A stretch of DNA of 64,000 nt from Bacteroidales bacterium (GTDB taxonomy: Bacteria > Bacteroidota > Bacteroidia > Bacteroidales > P3): contig JAUNHX010000008.1 of NCBI GenBank assembly GCA_030523765.1, positions 1 to 64,000 of the forward strand, in the 5' to 3' direction. Shown here piece after piece: positions 33,472-42,474 of this stretch. A model generated the notes under the pieces. The model saw nothing but the letters and a program-made list of their open reading frames with translations, searched no databases and had not been told where the DNA came from. The position numbers and the translations under genes were made by a program. Numbering within the stretch: position 1 is the stretch's first letter; every line of letters begins with the position of its first letter.

Positions 33472-33784
33472 GTTATCTAATTTTTATTGTTTTGCTAATA
33501 TCATATGTGTATAGTTACACTTTTATGTCTATTAGACGCACAAAGTGCTCTTTTTGTTGCATTTAAATCTCTTTTTTTTTCAACTTTTTTTGTTGGAATG
33601 AGGTAAAGTGCTGATATATAGTTGATATATAATAATAAATTATATGTAATAAATAAGGATTAGTATGTTTGAAATGATAGGGGTGATATATCTTAATGCG
33701 ATGATGTATATATAAAGAACAAGAGCCTCCCAAATGATTGGGAGGCTCTTGGTGAGGTTTATCTTTTAAAAAGGAAAGGACAGA
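33472..33784. other. 313-bp intergenic region between rpsA and the cargo pair
   Basis: Very AT-rich, with repeated TATAGTTGATATATAATAATA-like runs near 33616-33650. The rpsA terminator hairpin is at 33720-33751. No gene was recognised. Confidence 0.45.
33720..33751 (-). terminator. rho-independent terminator of rpsA
   Basis: A perfect 14-bp stem, CAAGAGCCTCCCAA and TTGGGAGGCTCTTG, with loop ATGA. On the minus strand it is followed by TTCTTTATATAT. It lies 33 bases beyond the rpsA stop. Confidence 0.85.
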
Positions 33785-35572
33785 TTAGTTGTTGCCCTGC
33801 TTTTCAAGTTCCTCTTTGAGGTTAGCCAGTACATCGAGGTCGCCAAGGGTGGTCTTCTCGAGGTTCTCGCTGACGCGTTTAACAGCCTTCTTCTCAGCAC
33901 GGCGCTTGTCGTCGTTTTCGGCTACAACATCGTTGCCATCGTCTTTGTGGACGCGGGTGTGGCTGACGATGATTTTCTTATTCTCTTTCGAGAATTCGAT
34001 AACCTTGAATTCGAGAGTCTCTTCGGGTTTTGCTTTGCTCTTGTCAGCTTTCTCAAGATGACGCATAGGAGCGAAACCTTCTACTCCGTAAGGAAGTGCT
34101 ACGGTAGCACCCTTGTCGTTCATAGCGGTGATGGTACCCTGATGTACGGAACCAACAGCGAAGAGGTCGGCATAGGTGTCCCAAGGATTCTCCTCGAGCT
34201 GTTTGTGGCCGAGGGAGAGACGACGATTTTCGGCATCGACTTCGAGAACAACAACATCGATCTTCTCACCGGTCTTGGTGAACTCTGCGGGGTGTTTGAT
34301 CTTCTTGCTCCAGCTGAGATCGCTGATGTGGATGAGTCCGTCAACACCTTCTTCGAGCTCAACGAAGATACCGAAGTTGGTGAAGTTGCGTACGGTGGCG
34401 GTATGCTTGCTGCCAACAGGATATTTCTCGGCAATGGAGAGCCAAGGATCGGGCATGAGTTGTTTGATACCGAGCGACATCTTACGCTCTTCGCGGTTCA
34501 GAGTCAAGATAACTGCTTCTACCTCCTGGCCTACGGTCAGGAAGTCCTGTGCGCTGCGCAGGTGCTGGCTCCAGCTCATCTCGCTAACGTGGATGAGACC
34601 TTCAACACCGGGAACAACTTCAACGAAGGCTCCGTAGTCGGCAATAACAACAACTTTACCTTTTACATGATCGCCCTCTTTGAGGTTAGGATCGAGAGCA
34701 TCCCAAGGATGAGGTGTGAGCTGTTTCAGACCGAGTGCAATACGATGTTTAGCCTCGTCGAAACCAAGGATAACAACTTTCACCTTCTCGTCGAGGTGAA
34801 CGATTTCCTCGGGGTGAGAGATGCGACCCCAAGAAAGGTCGGTGATGTGGATGAGACCGTCAACGCCACCGAGGTCAACGAAGACACCGTAGCTGACAAT
34901 GTTCTTAACCACACCTTCGAGTACCTGGCCTTTTTCGAGATGCGACATAATCTCGGCTTTCTGTGCCTCGATCTCGTCCTCGATCAGAGCCTTGTGCGAT
35001 ACAACGACATTCTTGTATTCGTGGTTAATCTTAACAACTTTGAATTCCATGTTCTTGTCAACAAAGACATCATAGTCGCGGATGGGCTTAACATCAATTT
35101 GCGAACCAGGAAGGAAGGCTTCGATGTTGTCGAATACGGTAACAATCAAGCCACCTTTGGTACGGCTTTTAACGTAACCAGTGATGATCTCTTCGTTGTC
35201 GTAAGCTTGGTTGACACGCTCCCAGGATTTGAGGACGCGTGCTTTTTTGTGGGAAAGGAGGATCTGACCGTTGGAGTCTTCCTGGCTCTCAACGTAAACC
35301 TCGATTTTGTCACCAGCCTTTAGGTCGGGATTGTAACGCAATTCCGATGCAGGGATGACACCGTCAGACTTGAATCCGATGTTAACAACGGCCTCGCGGT
35401 CGTTGATGCTGACGATGGTACCTTCGATTACTTCGTTCTCAGTAAGTTGGTTGAAGGTCTGATCGTACGATTCGGACAGTTTGTTTACTTCGGCTTGGTT
35501 GGACTGTTCGGTTTTGTTTTCAAGAGCACTCCAATCAAAGTCCTCTAACGGTTTCACATTTTTATAATCCAT
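33785..35572 (-). CDS. rpsA: 30S ribosomal protein S1
   Basis: A 595-residue RNA-binding ribosomal protein that helps mRNAs dock on the 30S subunit. Six S1 domains can be followed, for instance EGTIVSINDREAVVNIGFKS, GVVKNIVSYGVFVDLGGVDG, GKVVVIADYGAFVEVVPGVE and HTATVRNFTNFGIFVELEEG, each ending in a D/E-G-L-IH-SDLSW-type motif in the four classic ones. I placed the start at ATG 35572 (MDYKNVKPLEDFDW), the family N-terminus. The open frame extends upstream to 35743, but that part overlaps the probable promoter and is not conserved. A promoter box TATTTTTG lies at 35741-35748, giving a leader of roughly 160 bases, long enough for autogenous control. The terminator is at 33720-33751. The C-terminus is charged, with an acidic and a basic tract. 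Confidence 0.96.
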   Translation of the reverse strand: MDYKNVKPLEDFDWSALENKTEQSNQAEVNKLSESYDQTFNQLTENEVIEGTIVSINDREAVVNIGFKSDGVIPASELRYNPDLKAGDKIEVYVESQEDSNGQILLSHKKARVLKSWERVNQAYDNEEIITGYVKSRTKGGLIVTVFDNIEAFLPGSQIDVKPIRDYDVFVDKNMEFKVVKINHEYKNVVVSHKALIEDEIEAQKAEIMSHLEKGQVLEGVVKNIVSYGVFVDLGGVDGLIHITDLSWGRISHPEEIVHLDEKVKVVILGFDEAKHRIALGLKQLTPHPWDALDPNLKEGDHVKGKVVVIADYGAFVEVVPGVEGLIHVSEMSWSQHLRSAQDFLTVGQEVEAVILTLNREERKMSLGIKQLMPDPWLSIAEKYPVGSKHTATVRNFTNFGIFVELEEGVDGLIHISDLSWSKKIKHPAEFTKTGEKIDVVVLEVDAENRRLSLGHKQLEENPWDTYADLFAVGSVHQGTITAMNDKGATVALPYGVEGFAPMRHLEKADKSKAKPEETLEFKVIEFSKENKKIIVSHTRVHKDDGNDVVAENDDKRRAEKKAVKRVSENLEKTTLGDLDVLANLKEELEKQGNN

Positions 35573-35740
35573 GTGTGGGTTTTGTTTTTTTTTATTGGGT
35601 CGCTTACCCGACCACGGGTTAAACATTCGTTTTATACGTCTCTTATGATTGTTTTTGAAGACTAATAAGTTGTTCAAAACAATGATAAGATGTTGAAAAC
35701 CATTTGATTGGTAAGAATCAATGTTTCCAACAACGCTTTG

Positions 35741-35748
35741 CAAAAATA
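35741..35748 (-). promoter_or_regulatory. Bacteroidota -7 box TATTTTTG for rpsA
   Basis: The minus strand reads CCTATTTTTGCAAAGC, matching TAnnTTTG, about 169 bases before the rpsA start. Confidence 0.6.
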
Positions 35749-35847
35749 GGATAATTATTTAATATACAAGAAAAAAGTTTATCTTTATTAAGATGACAAC
35801 TTGTTTTGGATTCTTCACTACTTTCTATTTATTATGATTATTTCGAT

Positions 35848-35890
35848 AAAAAAACATAGCGGCAACAATGTGTTACCACTATGTTTTTAT
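35848..35890 (-). terminator. rho-independent terminator of the NfnAB-type gene
   Basis: On the minus strand AACATAGTGGTAACA pairs with TGTTGCCGCTATGTT over 15 positions (two G-U pairs), with a 3-base loop CAT. A run of T follows immediately. It is 39 bases beyond the stop. Confidence 0.85.
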
Positions 35891-35928
35891 AAATTCTATC
35901 TTTTTCTATAGAGTGATGATAGATTCTC

Positions 35929-38283
35929 TTATTTGCCTTGCAGCTGTTTGTCCATATTAAGGGCTGCTTTACGTCCATCGCCCATGGCGAGGATAACAGT
36001 AGCACCTCCACGAACAATATCGCCACCAGCATAAAGACCTGCATGGCTACTCTGCATCTCTTCGTTGACAGCAATGGTGTTCTTGCGGCCTAACTCGAGT
36101 CCAGCAACCGAACGAGGTACGAGAGGATTGGGACTAACACCTACGGCTACAACTACTTGGTCGACATCGAGTGTAACGGTCTTGCCCTCAATGGGTTCGG
36201 GACTGCGACGTCCACTTGCATCGGGTTCGCCAAGTTTCATTACTTGCAGTACGGCCTGCTTAACAGCGCCCTTCTCATCGGCAATGTATTCGATGGGGTT
36301 GTGGAGTACCATGAAGTTGATGCCCTCTTCTTTGGCATGTTTCACCTCTTCGAGACGGGCAGGCATCTCCTCTTCGCTACGACGATATACGAGGGTTACC
36401 TCGGCACCGAGTCGTTTAGCTGTACGGCAGGAGTCCATAGCGGTGTTACCACCACCTACTACAACAACGCGTTTGGCAGCATTGATGGGGGTGTCGCTAG
36501 CAGGATTGGCTGCATCCATCAGGTTCACACGGGTGAGATACTCGTTGGAAGACATGATGTTGAGTGCATTCTCGCCAGGTATGTTCATGAAATTGGGCAG
36601 TCCAGCTCCAGAACCAACGAAGATGCCTTTGAAGCCTTGAGCTTCAAGTTCATCGATGCTGATGGTCTTTCCTACAATACAGTCGGTTTGGAAGTGGACA
36701 CCAAGTTTTTTGAGGTTCTCGATCTCTACATCAACAATAGCGTTAGGTAGACGGAATTCGGGAATACCATATTTCAACACACCACCAATCTCGTGGAGGG
36801 CTTCGAATACATATACGTCATAGCCTTTCTTGATCATATCGCCAGCAAAGCTGAGGCCTGAAGGACCGGAACCAACAACGGCTACTTTAATTCCGTTGGC
36901 AGGTTCTTTCTCGGGAAGAGAGATGTTGCCACTTTCACGCTCATAGTCGGCTGCGAAACGCTCAAGATATCCGATAGCAACAGGCTGTTTACCCATCTTG
37001 AGGTGGATACAACGGCTTTCGCACTGTTTTTCCTGAGGACATACACGACCACATACTGCGGGCAGTGCGGATGTGCTCTTCAATACTTTTGCTGCTGCGA
37101 GGAATTGTCCGCGTTCGATATTCTTGATGAACGAGGGTATGTTGATGTTGACAGGGCATCCTTCTACACAGGTGGGGTGTGCACAGTCGAGACAACGTTT
37201 GGCTTCGGTAAGGGCCATTGCCTTGGTAAGGCCTTGGTTAACCTCTTCGAGACGGGTGGTTGCACGATATACGGGATCCAACTCGGGCATCACTACTCGA
37301 GGAATAGCGGTACGCTCGGGAGCTTTCATGCTGGCACGAAGTTCTTTACGCCATTCGGCTTCATGGTCGGTAAGAACACTCAAGGGATCGTTTGTAGGCT
37401 CTACATCCATAGGCTCTACTTTCTTGTCGTTGGCCTTGGTTGCAGGGGCTTCTACGGTGTCGAGATGTTCCTGGAAACGTGCCATCGCCTCTTTCTCGAG
37501 TGCACTGAAGGTGCCCATTCGCTTGAACATTTCGTCCCAGTCTACTTTGTGACCATCGAATTCGGGTCCGTCAACACATACGAAACGGGTCTTTCCGTCA
37601 ATGGTTAGGCGGCAGGCACCGCACATACCTGTACCGTCAACCATGATGGTGTTGAGCGATACATCGGTGGGAAGATTGTATTTCTGGGTGAGGAGGCAGC
37701 AGAACTTCATCATGATCGGGGGACCGATGGCGAACACCTTATCGATGTGCTCTTGATTGATGAGTTTCTCCATACCTACGGTAACCACACCTTTCTCACC
37801 ATAGGAACCATCATCGGTCATGATGAGAATCTCGTCACTATTTTTGCGCACTTCGTCCTCAAGAATGATGAGGTCTTTGTTACGGCCAGCTAGTACTGAT
37901 AGTACTCGGTTGCCAGCTGCTTTGAGCGCTTTGATGATGGGAAGCATGGGTGCTACACCTACACCACCACCGGCACACAAGACGGTGCCGAATTTTTCAA
38001 TATGGGTGGGATTACCTAGGGGTCCCACCACGTCAGTAACATATTCGCCCTCGTTGAGCTGGCATAGCTTGGTCGAAGAAAGACCAACCGTCTGCACTAC
38101 AAGGGTAATAGTACCACGTTCGATGTCGGCATCAGCTATAGTGAGGGGTATACGCTCACCTTTCTCACCGATACGGACGATAACGAAGTTGCCTGCTTTG
38201 TGGCTTTTGGCGATCAAAGGGGCTTCGATTTCGAGGAGGAACACTTTCTCGGAGAACTGTTCCTTGCGAACAATCTTATTCAT
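35929..38283 (-). CDS. NfnB-NfnA fusion, NADH-dependent ferredoxin:NADP+ oxidoreductase (sulfide dehydrogenase/GltA-like)
   Basis: A 784-residue cytosolic flavoprotein fusing two subunits that are separate in many anaerobes. Residues 1 to about 285 form a ferredoxin-reductase-like unit with FAD/NAD binding (CAGGGVGVAPMLPIIKAL) and a 2Fe-2S site (MCGACRLT, then FVCVDGPEFDGH). About 310-784 is the glutamate-synthase-small-subunit-like unit: 4Fe-4S ligands in CLDCAHPTCVEGCPVNINIP and CGRVCPQEKQCESRC, FAD motif GSGPSGLSFAGDM, NADPH motif VVVGGGNTAMDSC with YRRSEEEMPA. Nfn catalyses electron-bifurcating transfer between NADH, reduced ferredoxin and NADPH; the alternative annotation is a dihydroorotate-dehydrogenase-subunit/glutamate-synthase fusion. 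It lies immediately downstream of the NADP-isocitrate dehydrogenase gene on the same strand, fitting a role in NADPH balance. The terminator follows at 35848-35890. Confidence 0.9.
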   Translation of the reverse strand: MNKIVRKEQFSEKVFLLEIEAPLIAKSHKAGNFVIVRIGEKGERIPLTIADADIERGTITLVVQTVGLSSTKLCQLNEGEYVTDVVGPLGNPTHIEKFGTVLCAGGGVGVAPMLPIIKALKAAGNRVLSVLAGRNKDLIILEDEVRKNSDEILIMTDDGSYGEKGVVTVGMEKLINQEHIDKVFAIGPPIMMKFCCLLTQKYNLPTDVSLNTIMVDGTGMCGACRLTIDGKTRFVCVDGPEFDGHKVDWDEMFKRMGTFSALEKEAMARFQEHLDTVEAPATKANDKKVEPMDVEPTNDPLSVLTDHEAEWRKELRASMKAPERTAIPRVVMPELDPVYRATTRLEEVNQGLTKAMALTEAKRCLDCAHPTCVEGCPVNINIPSFIKNIERGQFLAAAKVLKSTSALPAVCGRVCPQEKQCESRCIHLKMGKQPVAIGYLERFAADYERESGNISLPEKEPANGIKVAVVGSGPSGLSFAGDMIKKGYDVYVFEALHEIGGVLKYGIPEFRLPNAIVDVEIENLKKLGVHFQTDCIVGKTISIDELEAQGFKGIFVGSGAGLPNFMNIPGENALNIMSSNEYLTRVNLMDAANPASDTPINAAKRVVVVGGGNTAMDSCRTAKRLGAEVTLVYRRSEEEMPARLEEVKHAKEEGINFMVLHNPIEYIADEKGAVKQAVLQVMKLGEPDASGRRSPEPIEGKTVTLDVDQVVVAVGVSPNPLVPRSVAGLELGRKNTIAVNEEMQSSHAGLYAGGDIVRGGATVILAMGDGRKAALNMDKQLQGK

Positions 38284-38323
38284 CTTTTAGTTTTAGTACG
38301 ATACAAACAAAGCGTTATAGCCA

Positions 38324-38362
38324 ATGGGCTGCCGTATGTTTTGGCACATACGGACAGCCCAT
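38324..38362 (-). terminator. hairpin between icd and the Nfn gene
   Basis: Arms ATGGGCTGCCGTATG (38324-38338) and CATACGGACAGCCCAT (38347-38362) pair with one bulge. The T-tract is on the plus strand (38372-38377), so termination of icd on the minus strand would be imperfect; it may instead be a processing or attenuation hairpin. Confidence 0.45.
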
Positions 38363-38393
38363 ATGGACTAGTTTTTTCTTAAAGACTTAAGGC

Positions 38394-39602
38394 TTATTTC
38401 AAGCGATCTTCTAGACGGGTGCGGATAGCACCAATGAAGTCGGCCGAGTTGACTGCCTTAGGAGTGATGCCTTCCATCAGGTTCACGAGGTCCTTGGTAG
38501 CGATACCCTCGTTGAGGGTGTCGAAGCAAGCTGCCTCGAGGTTGTTGGCAAACATCATAAGTTCGCGGTTGCCATCGAGTTCGCCGCGTTTACGCAGAGC
38601 ACCGCTCCATGCGAAGATGGTAGCCATGGGGTTGGTGGAGGTCTCTTCGCCCTTCAGATATTTGTAGTAGTGGCGGGTAACGGTGCCGTGAGCAGCTTCA
38701 TACTCGTAGTTGCCATCGGGGCTTACCAGTACGGAGGTCATCATAGCCAACGAACCGAAAGCGGTCGATACCATGTCGCTCATTACATCGCCATCGTAGT
38801 TCTTGCAAGCCCAGATGTATCCACCTTTGCTGCGGATTACGCGAGCCACTGCATCATCGATGAGGGTGTAGAAGTATTCCAGACCCAGTTCTTCGAATTT
38901 GGCTTTGTATTCTTCGAATACTTCCTCGAAGATAGTGCGGAACTGTGCATCGTATTTCTTCGAGATAGTATCTTTGGTGCTGAACCACAGATCCTGTTTG
39001 GTGTCGATAGCGAACTTGAAGCAGCTATGAGCAAACGAACGGATCGATTTGTCGGTGTTGTGCATACCCTGGATAACGCCAGCGCCTTTGAAGTCGTGGA
39101 TCGTTACCTCTTCGTGCTGACCATTCTGACCGTCGAAGATCAGTTTGGCAGTACCGGGTTCGTTAGCGCGGATTTCAACGCTCTTGTAGACGTCACCATA
39201 AGCATGACGAGCGATGGTGATGGGTTTCTCCCAGTTTTTCACTACAGGGTGGATGCTAGGAATGGTGATAGGAGTACGGAAAACAGTACCATCAAGGATG
39301 GAACGGATAGTGCCGTTGGGGCTCTTCCACATCTCGTGCAGTTTGTATTCGTCCATACGCTTAGCGTTAGGAGTGATGGTAGCGCATTTTACAGCAACAC
39401 CATACTTCTTGGTAGCCTCGGCAGCGTCCTTGGTGATCTGGTCGTTAGTCTTATCGCGCATGGGAAGTCCAAGGTCGTAGTATTCGCTCTTCAGATCTAC
39501 GAAGGGGAGAATCAGTTCGTCCTTGATCATTTTCCACAGAATGCGGGTCATCTCGTCACCATCCATTTCAACCAATGGAGTGGTCATTTTTATTTTTTCC
39601 AT
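38394..39602 (-). CDS. icd: NADP-dependent isocitrate dehydrogenase (eukaryote-like, type II)
   Basis: A 402-residue cytosolic enzyme that oxidatively decarboxylates isocitrate to 2-oxoglutarate with NADP. The sequence follows the homodimeric eukaryote-like class: PLVEMDGDEMTRILWKMIKD at the start, the substrate loop KSPNGTIRSILDGTVFR, the metal site in CKNYDGDVMSDMVSTAFG, and the NADP-binding AAHGTVTRHYYKYLKG. I placed the start at ATG 39602 (MEKIKMTTPLVEM) because the upstream extension begins with a TTG and is not conserved. It lies between an aconitase-family gene upstream (hairpin in the gap) and the Nfn fusion downstream, all on one strand, next to the citrate lyase genes. This makes a citrate to 2-oxoglutarate branch likely. 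Confidence 0.96.
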   Translation of the reverse strand: MEKIKMTTPLVEMDGDEMTRILWKMIKDELILPFVDLKSEYYDLGLPMRDKTNDQITKDAAEATKKYGVAVKCATITPNAKRMDEYKLHEMWKSPNGTIRSILDGTVFRTPITIPSIHPVVKNWEKPITIARHAYGDVYKSVEIRANEPGTAKLIFDGQNGQHEEVTIHDFKGAGVIQGMHNTDKSIRSFAHSCFKFAIDTKQDLWFSTKDTISKKYDAQFRTIFEEVFEEYKAKFEELGLEYFYTLIDDAVARVIRSKGGYIWACKNYDGDVMSDMVSTAFGSLAMMTSVLVSPDGNYEYEAAHGTVTRHYYKYLKGEETSTNPMATIFAWSGALRKRGELDGNRELMMFANNLEAACFDTLNEGIATKDLVNLMEGITPKAVNSADFIGAIRTRLEDRLK

Positions 39603-39660
39603 GATTTGCAAAAAGCTTTTATTATGGTTATAATATTTAAGTTGATTTTTTAAAGATAGA

Positions 39661-39689
39661 TAAGGGCGAGCAGTTTATACTCGCCCTTA
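39661..39689. terminator. hairpin terminator between the hydratase gene and icd
   Basis: Stem TAAGGGCGAG and CTCGCCCTTA around an 9-base loop, starting 10 bases beyond the hydratase stop. T-rich sequence follows on both strands, more strongly on the plus strand. Confidence 0.65.
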
Positions 39690-39698
39690 TTATTTTAT

Positions 39699-41939
39699 TT
39701 ATTTCTGCGATGCATAATAGTTCATCAAGCAGCCCTCGGTTAGGATGGTGCGTTCATCCTTGGTGAGGTTTTGGAAGAAGAGGTGGATGTCTTTTACACC
39801 ATTCTTGGTGATGACTTTAGCGTCAATCTCTTCTTTGCCATCAAGGACAGCTTGACGGATGCCGGGAACAAATACATAGTCGCCAACTTCATAGTCGAAC
39901 TTAGTATCGGGAGCGATGGTGAAGGGCATGATACCCCAGTTGATACAGTTGCTGCGGTAGCGTTTGGTAGCATACTCGTAGCAAATGTTGGCATCGCCAC
40001 CCAAAACCTTCTGGCAAGAAGCAGCCTGCTCACGAGCAGAACCATCACCAGGTTTGTTTGCGAAGAGGCAAGAACCAAACGAAGTATTCTTAGCATCGGC
40101 ACCAACCTGTTTCAGTGCGGCAGCTACATTCTCGGGAACATTGCCAGCGCGGCGAGCTAAATCGTCTTTCTGAATACGTTTGCTGATGCCTACGTACTCG
40201 GGGCAGCGACGGCTCAAAGCGAACTCGGAGAGTTTGAGAGGATTCGAACGGTAGCTCGAAGTCTCGCCCGAAGGAATGAGTTCGTCTGTAGTAGTGACGG
40301 GATCGTGGATGGTAGCAGCAAGCTCGAGGAGCATGTTGTCCTGCATAGCATACATCTTGGGCCAGTCTTTGATGTTGGGACCATAGCGGAGTTCAGCCTT
40401 AGGATCTGCTTTGCCATAGCCATTGTAAACACGTTTCTCGTAAACTACGGGATCGTATTCGTAAGGTTTGTGGTTATCAGTATAGTCGATATCGGTAGCT
40501 GCGGTGATAATACCACCATTGGCAGCTGTAGCGGCAATAGAACGAGCATCCATCAAAGCTACCATCGAGATCTGACCCTGACCAGGTTTGGAACCCTCGC
40601 GGTTGGGGAAGTTACGGGTGGTGTGACGGATGGAGAAGCCGTTGTTCGAGGGAACATCACCAGCACCAAAGCAAGGACCACAGAAAGCGGGCTTGATAGC
40701 TACACCAGCCTCAAGCAGTTCTTCTGCGATACCGCTGCGGGTTGCAGCCAAGTATACAGGAACACTTTGAGGATAAGCGGAAGCGGTGAAGTAGTCGTTA
40801 CCAGTTGATTTGCCTTTAAGGATAGCAGCAGCAGCGCTCAGGTTGTCGTAGGTACCACCAGCGCAACCAGCGATGATACCCTGGTCGGCCATTACTTTAC
40901 CGTTTTGGATCTTGCTCATCAGATCGATCTCAACTTTGTCACCGAAACGTTTCTTGGTATCGGCCTCAACAGCGCTGAGAATCTTCTCGGGATTTGCCTG
41001 CAACTCGTGGATGCTTACAGCATTCGAGGGGTGGTAAGGCAGAGCAATCATACATTCCTGTTTGCTCAAGTCGATAGTGATCATGCTGTCATAATAAGCA
41101 ATATGACCAGGTTTCAGCTCTTTATAATCCTGAGGACGTTTGTGCATCTCATAGTAATGTTTAACCTCATCGTCAGTAACCCAAATCGAGCTCAGACAGG
41201 TGGTTTCGGTGGTCATTACCTCGATACCATTACGGAAGTCAATAGGAAGATTCTTTACACCAGGGCCTGCAAATTCAAGCACTTTGTTCTTTACGAAGCC
41301 ATTCTCGAAAGTAGCTTTTACCAGCGAGATAGCAACATCGAGAGGACCAACACCCTTGCGAGGAGTGCCTTCCAACCATACCAAAACAACTTCGGGTGCA
41401 TTGATATCCCAGGTGTTTTTGAGTAGCTGTTTTACCAGCTCACCACCACCTTCACCAACGCCCATATTACCGAGCGAACCGTAGCGGGTGTGGCTATCCG
41501 AACCAAGAATCATGTTTCCACATTTGCACATAGCTTCGCGAGCATACTGGTGGATAACGGCTTGATTGGTAGGTACAAAGATACCACCATACTTCTTAGC
41601 AGCCGAGAGGCCGAACACGTGGTCGTCTTCGTTGATGGTGCCACCAACAGCGCAGAGCGAGTTGTGGCAGTTGGTCATAGCGTAGGGCAGGGGGAATTCT
41701 TTCAGACCGCTGGCACGAGCCGTTTGAATAATACCCACATAGGTGATATCGTGCGACATCATAGCGTCAAAGCGGATGCGCATTTTCTTGCCTTTGCTGC
41801 CGTCTACATCGTGGGAGCGCAGGATGCCGTAGGTTATTGTGTTTTCACGTGCTTCATCTGCCGACGGCATTCCAGCAGAATCCTTCACGATTTTTTCTCC
41901 GTCGAGGAGGTATACTCCTTCGTTGAAAAGTGTGACCAT
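39699..41939 (-). CDS. aconitase-family hydratase (YbhJ-type)
   Basis: A 746-residue 4Fe-4S hydro-lyase of the aconitase superfamily. Signature segments are TNCHNSLCAVGGTINEDDHV, ILGSDSHTRYGSLGNMGVGE, the cluster region AGCAGGTYDN and AFCGPCFGAGDVPSNN, and a swivelling C-terminal domain (REQAASCQKVLGGDANICYE, then SNCINWGIMPF). These match the YbhJ-type hydratase branch as I remember it, rather than the mitochondrial-type aconitase known from Bacteroides. The usual GSCTNSR and CAMCLG patterns are replaced by GCAGGTY and CGPCFG. Its position between icd and the citrate lyase genes argues that it isomerises citrate and isocitrate, which is inference. A promoter box TACTTTTG lies at 42050-42057. 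A terminator-like hairpin follows its stop. Confidence 0.85.
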   Translation of the reverse strand: MVTLFNEGVYLLDGEKIVKDSAGMPSADEARENTITYGILRSHDVDGSKGKKMRIRFDAMMSHDITYVGIIQTARASGLKEFPLPYAMTNCHNSLCAVGGTINEDDHVFGLSAAKKYGGIFVPTNQAVIHQYAREAMCKCGNMILGSDSHTRYGSLGNMGVGEGGGELVKQLLKNTWDINAPEVVLVWLEGTPRKGVGPLDVAISLVKATFENGFVKNKVLEFAGPGVKNLPIDFRNGIEVMTTETTCLSSIWVTDDEVKHYYEMHKRPQDYKELKPGHIAYYDSMITIDLSKQECMIALPYHPSNAVSIHELQANPEKILSAVEADTKKRFGDKVEIDLMSKIQNGKVMADQGIIAGCAGGTYDNLSAAAAILKGKSTGNDYFTASAYPQSVPVYLAATRSGIAEELLEAGVAIKPAFCGPCFGAGDVPSNNGFSIRHTTRNFPNREGSKPGQGQISMVALMDARSIAATAANGGIITAATDIDYTDNHKPYEYDPVVYEKRVYNGYGKADPKAELRYGPNIKDWPKMYAMQDNMLLELAATIHDPVTTTDELIPSGETSSYRSNPLKLSEFALSRRCPEYVGISKRIQKDDLARRAGNVPENVAAALKQVGADAKNTSFGSCLFANKPGDGSAREQAASCQKVLGGDANICYEYATKRYRSNCINWGIMPFTIAPDTKFDYEVGDYVFVPGIRQAVLDGKEEIDAKVITKNGVKDIHLFFQNLTKDERTILTEGCLMNYYASQK

Positions 41940-42474
41940 GTTATATTCTTTTTACAGAGGGTTCGGCGGTTTAAGGATTAATATTATTTGTTTGTCAATC
42001 AAAGGCTAACGGCGAACCCATTTAGCCCGTTATCCCTTATTTGACACTGCAAAAGTACAACTTATTTTTGATTTACAAGGTAAAACGGCAAAAAAATATC
42101 TTGATACTGTTTATAATTTTGTGTTATTTTGGTTAATTTAATGATAGTGATGCTTTTATTTTTGATTTTTTTTGAAATGAGGGGTCGCTTTTCCCTTGAG
42201 GTTTTCGTGTTTCCTAGTCATTGATTTATGGGGTGTTTAGATCATTGTTTTCTCTAAAGACGGAGGAACTGTATGTTGTATGGAGTGAAATCAATGCTTT
42301 CGGTTTGTATCGGCGGATATAAAGATGCGTATGAAAGTCATATAGAAGTCTTATAAAAGTCATACAATAAGTATAAAGAATGTTCTTCATTAGTTAGAAA
42401 GTTATTTGGACAGTTTATGTAAAGAATGAATCAGACTTGAAGTATGGAAATCTGATGGTTATCTTCTTTGAGTC
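41940..42474. other. 535-bp intergenic region upstream of the hydratase gene
   Basis: Holds the promoter box at 42050-42057 and a long leader. The remainder is AT-rich, with a short direct repeat (GAAAGTCATA, then AAAAGTCATAC near 42325-42365). The end of the citC-citG gene is on the right. No obvious terminator for that gene was found. Confidence 0.45.
42050..42057 (-). promoter_or_regulatory. Bacteroidota -7 box TACTTTTG for the hydratase gene
   Basis: The minus strand reads TTGTACTTTTGCAGTG, matching TAnnTTTG, about 111 bases before the start at 41939. The segment TTTGACACTGCAAAAGTACA also occurs around 10161-10180, upstream of the HMA gene. Confidence 0.6.

Larger units (their letters stand above)
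35573..35928. other. 356-bp region: rpsA leader and promoter, nfn terminator
   Basis: Contains the long rpsA 5' leader, its promoter box at 35741-35748 and the strong terminator of the Nfn gene at 35848-35890. Nothing else was recognised. Confidence 0.6.

Noticed and set aside
34000-35323. Long plus-strand frames opposite rpsA, and similar ones opposite the Nfn, icd, hydratase and cit genes
   Set aside because: They result from codon bias of the real minus-strand genes, with no family motifs.
39661-39689. Riboswitch-like leader for icd
   Set aside because: The only structure before icd is a simple terminator hairpin just after the hydratase stop; no known riboswitch pattern was seen.
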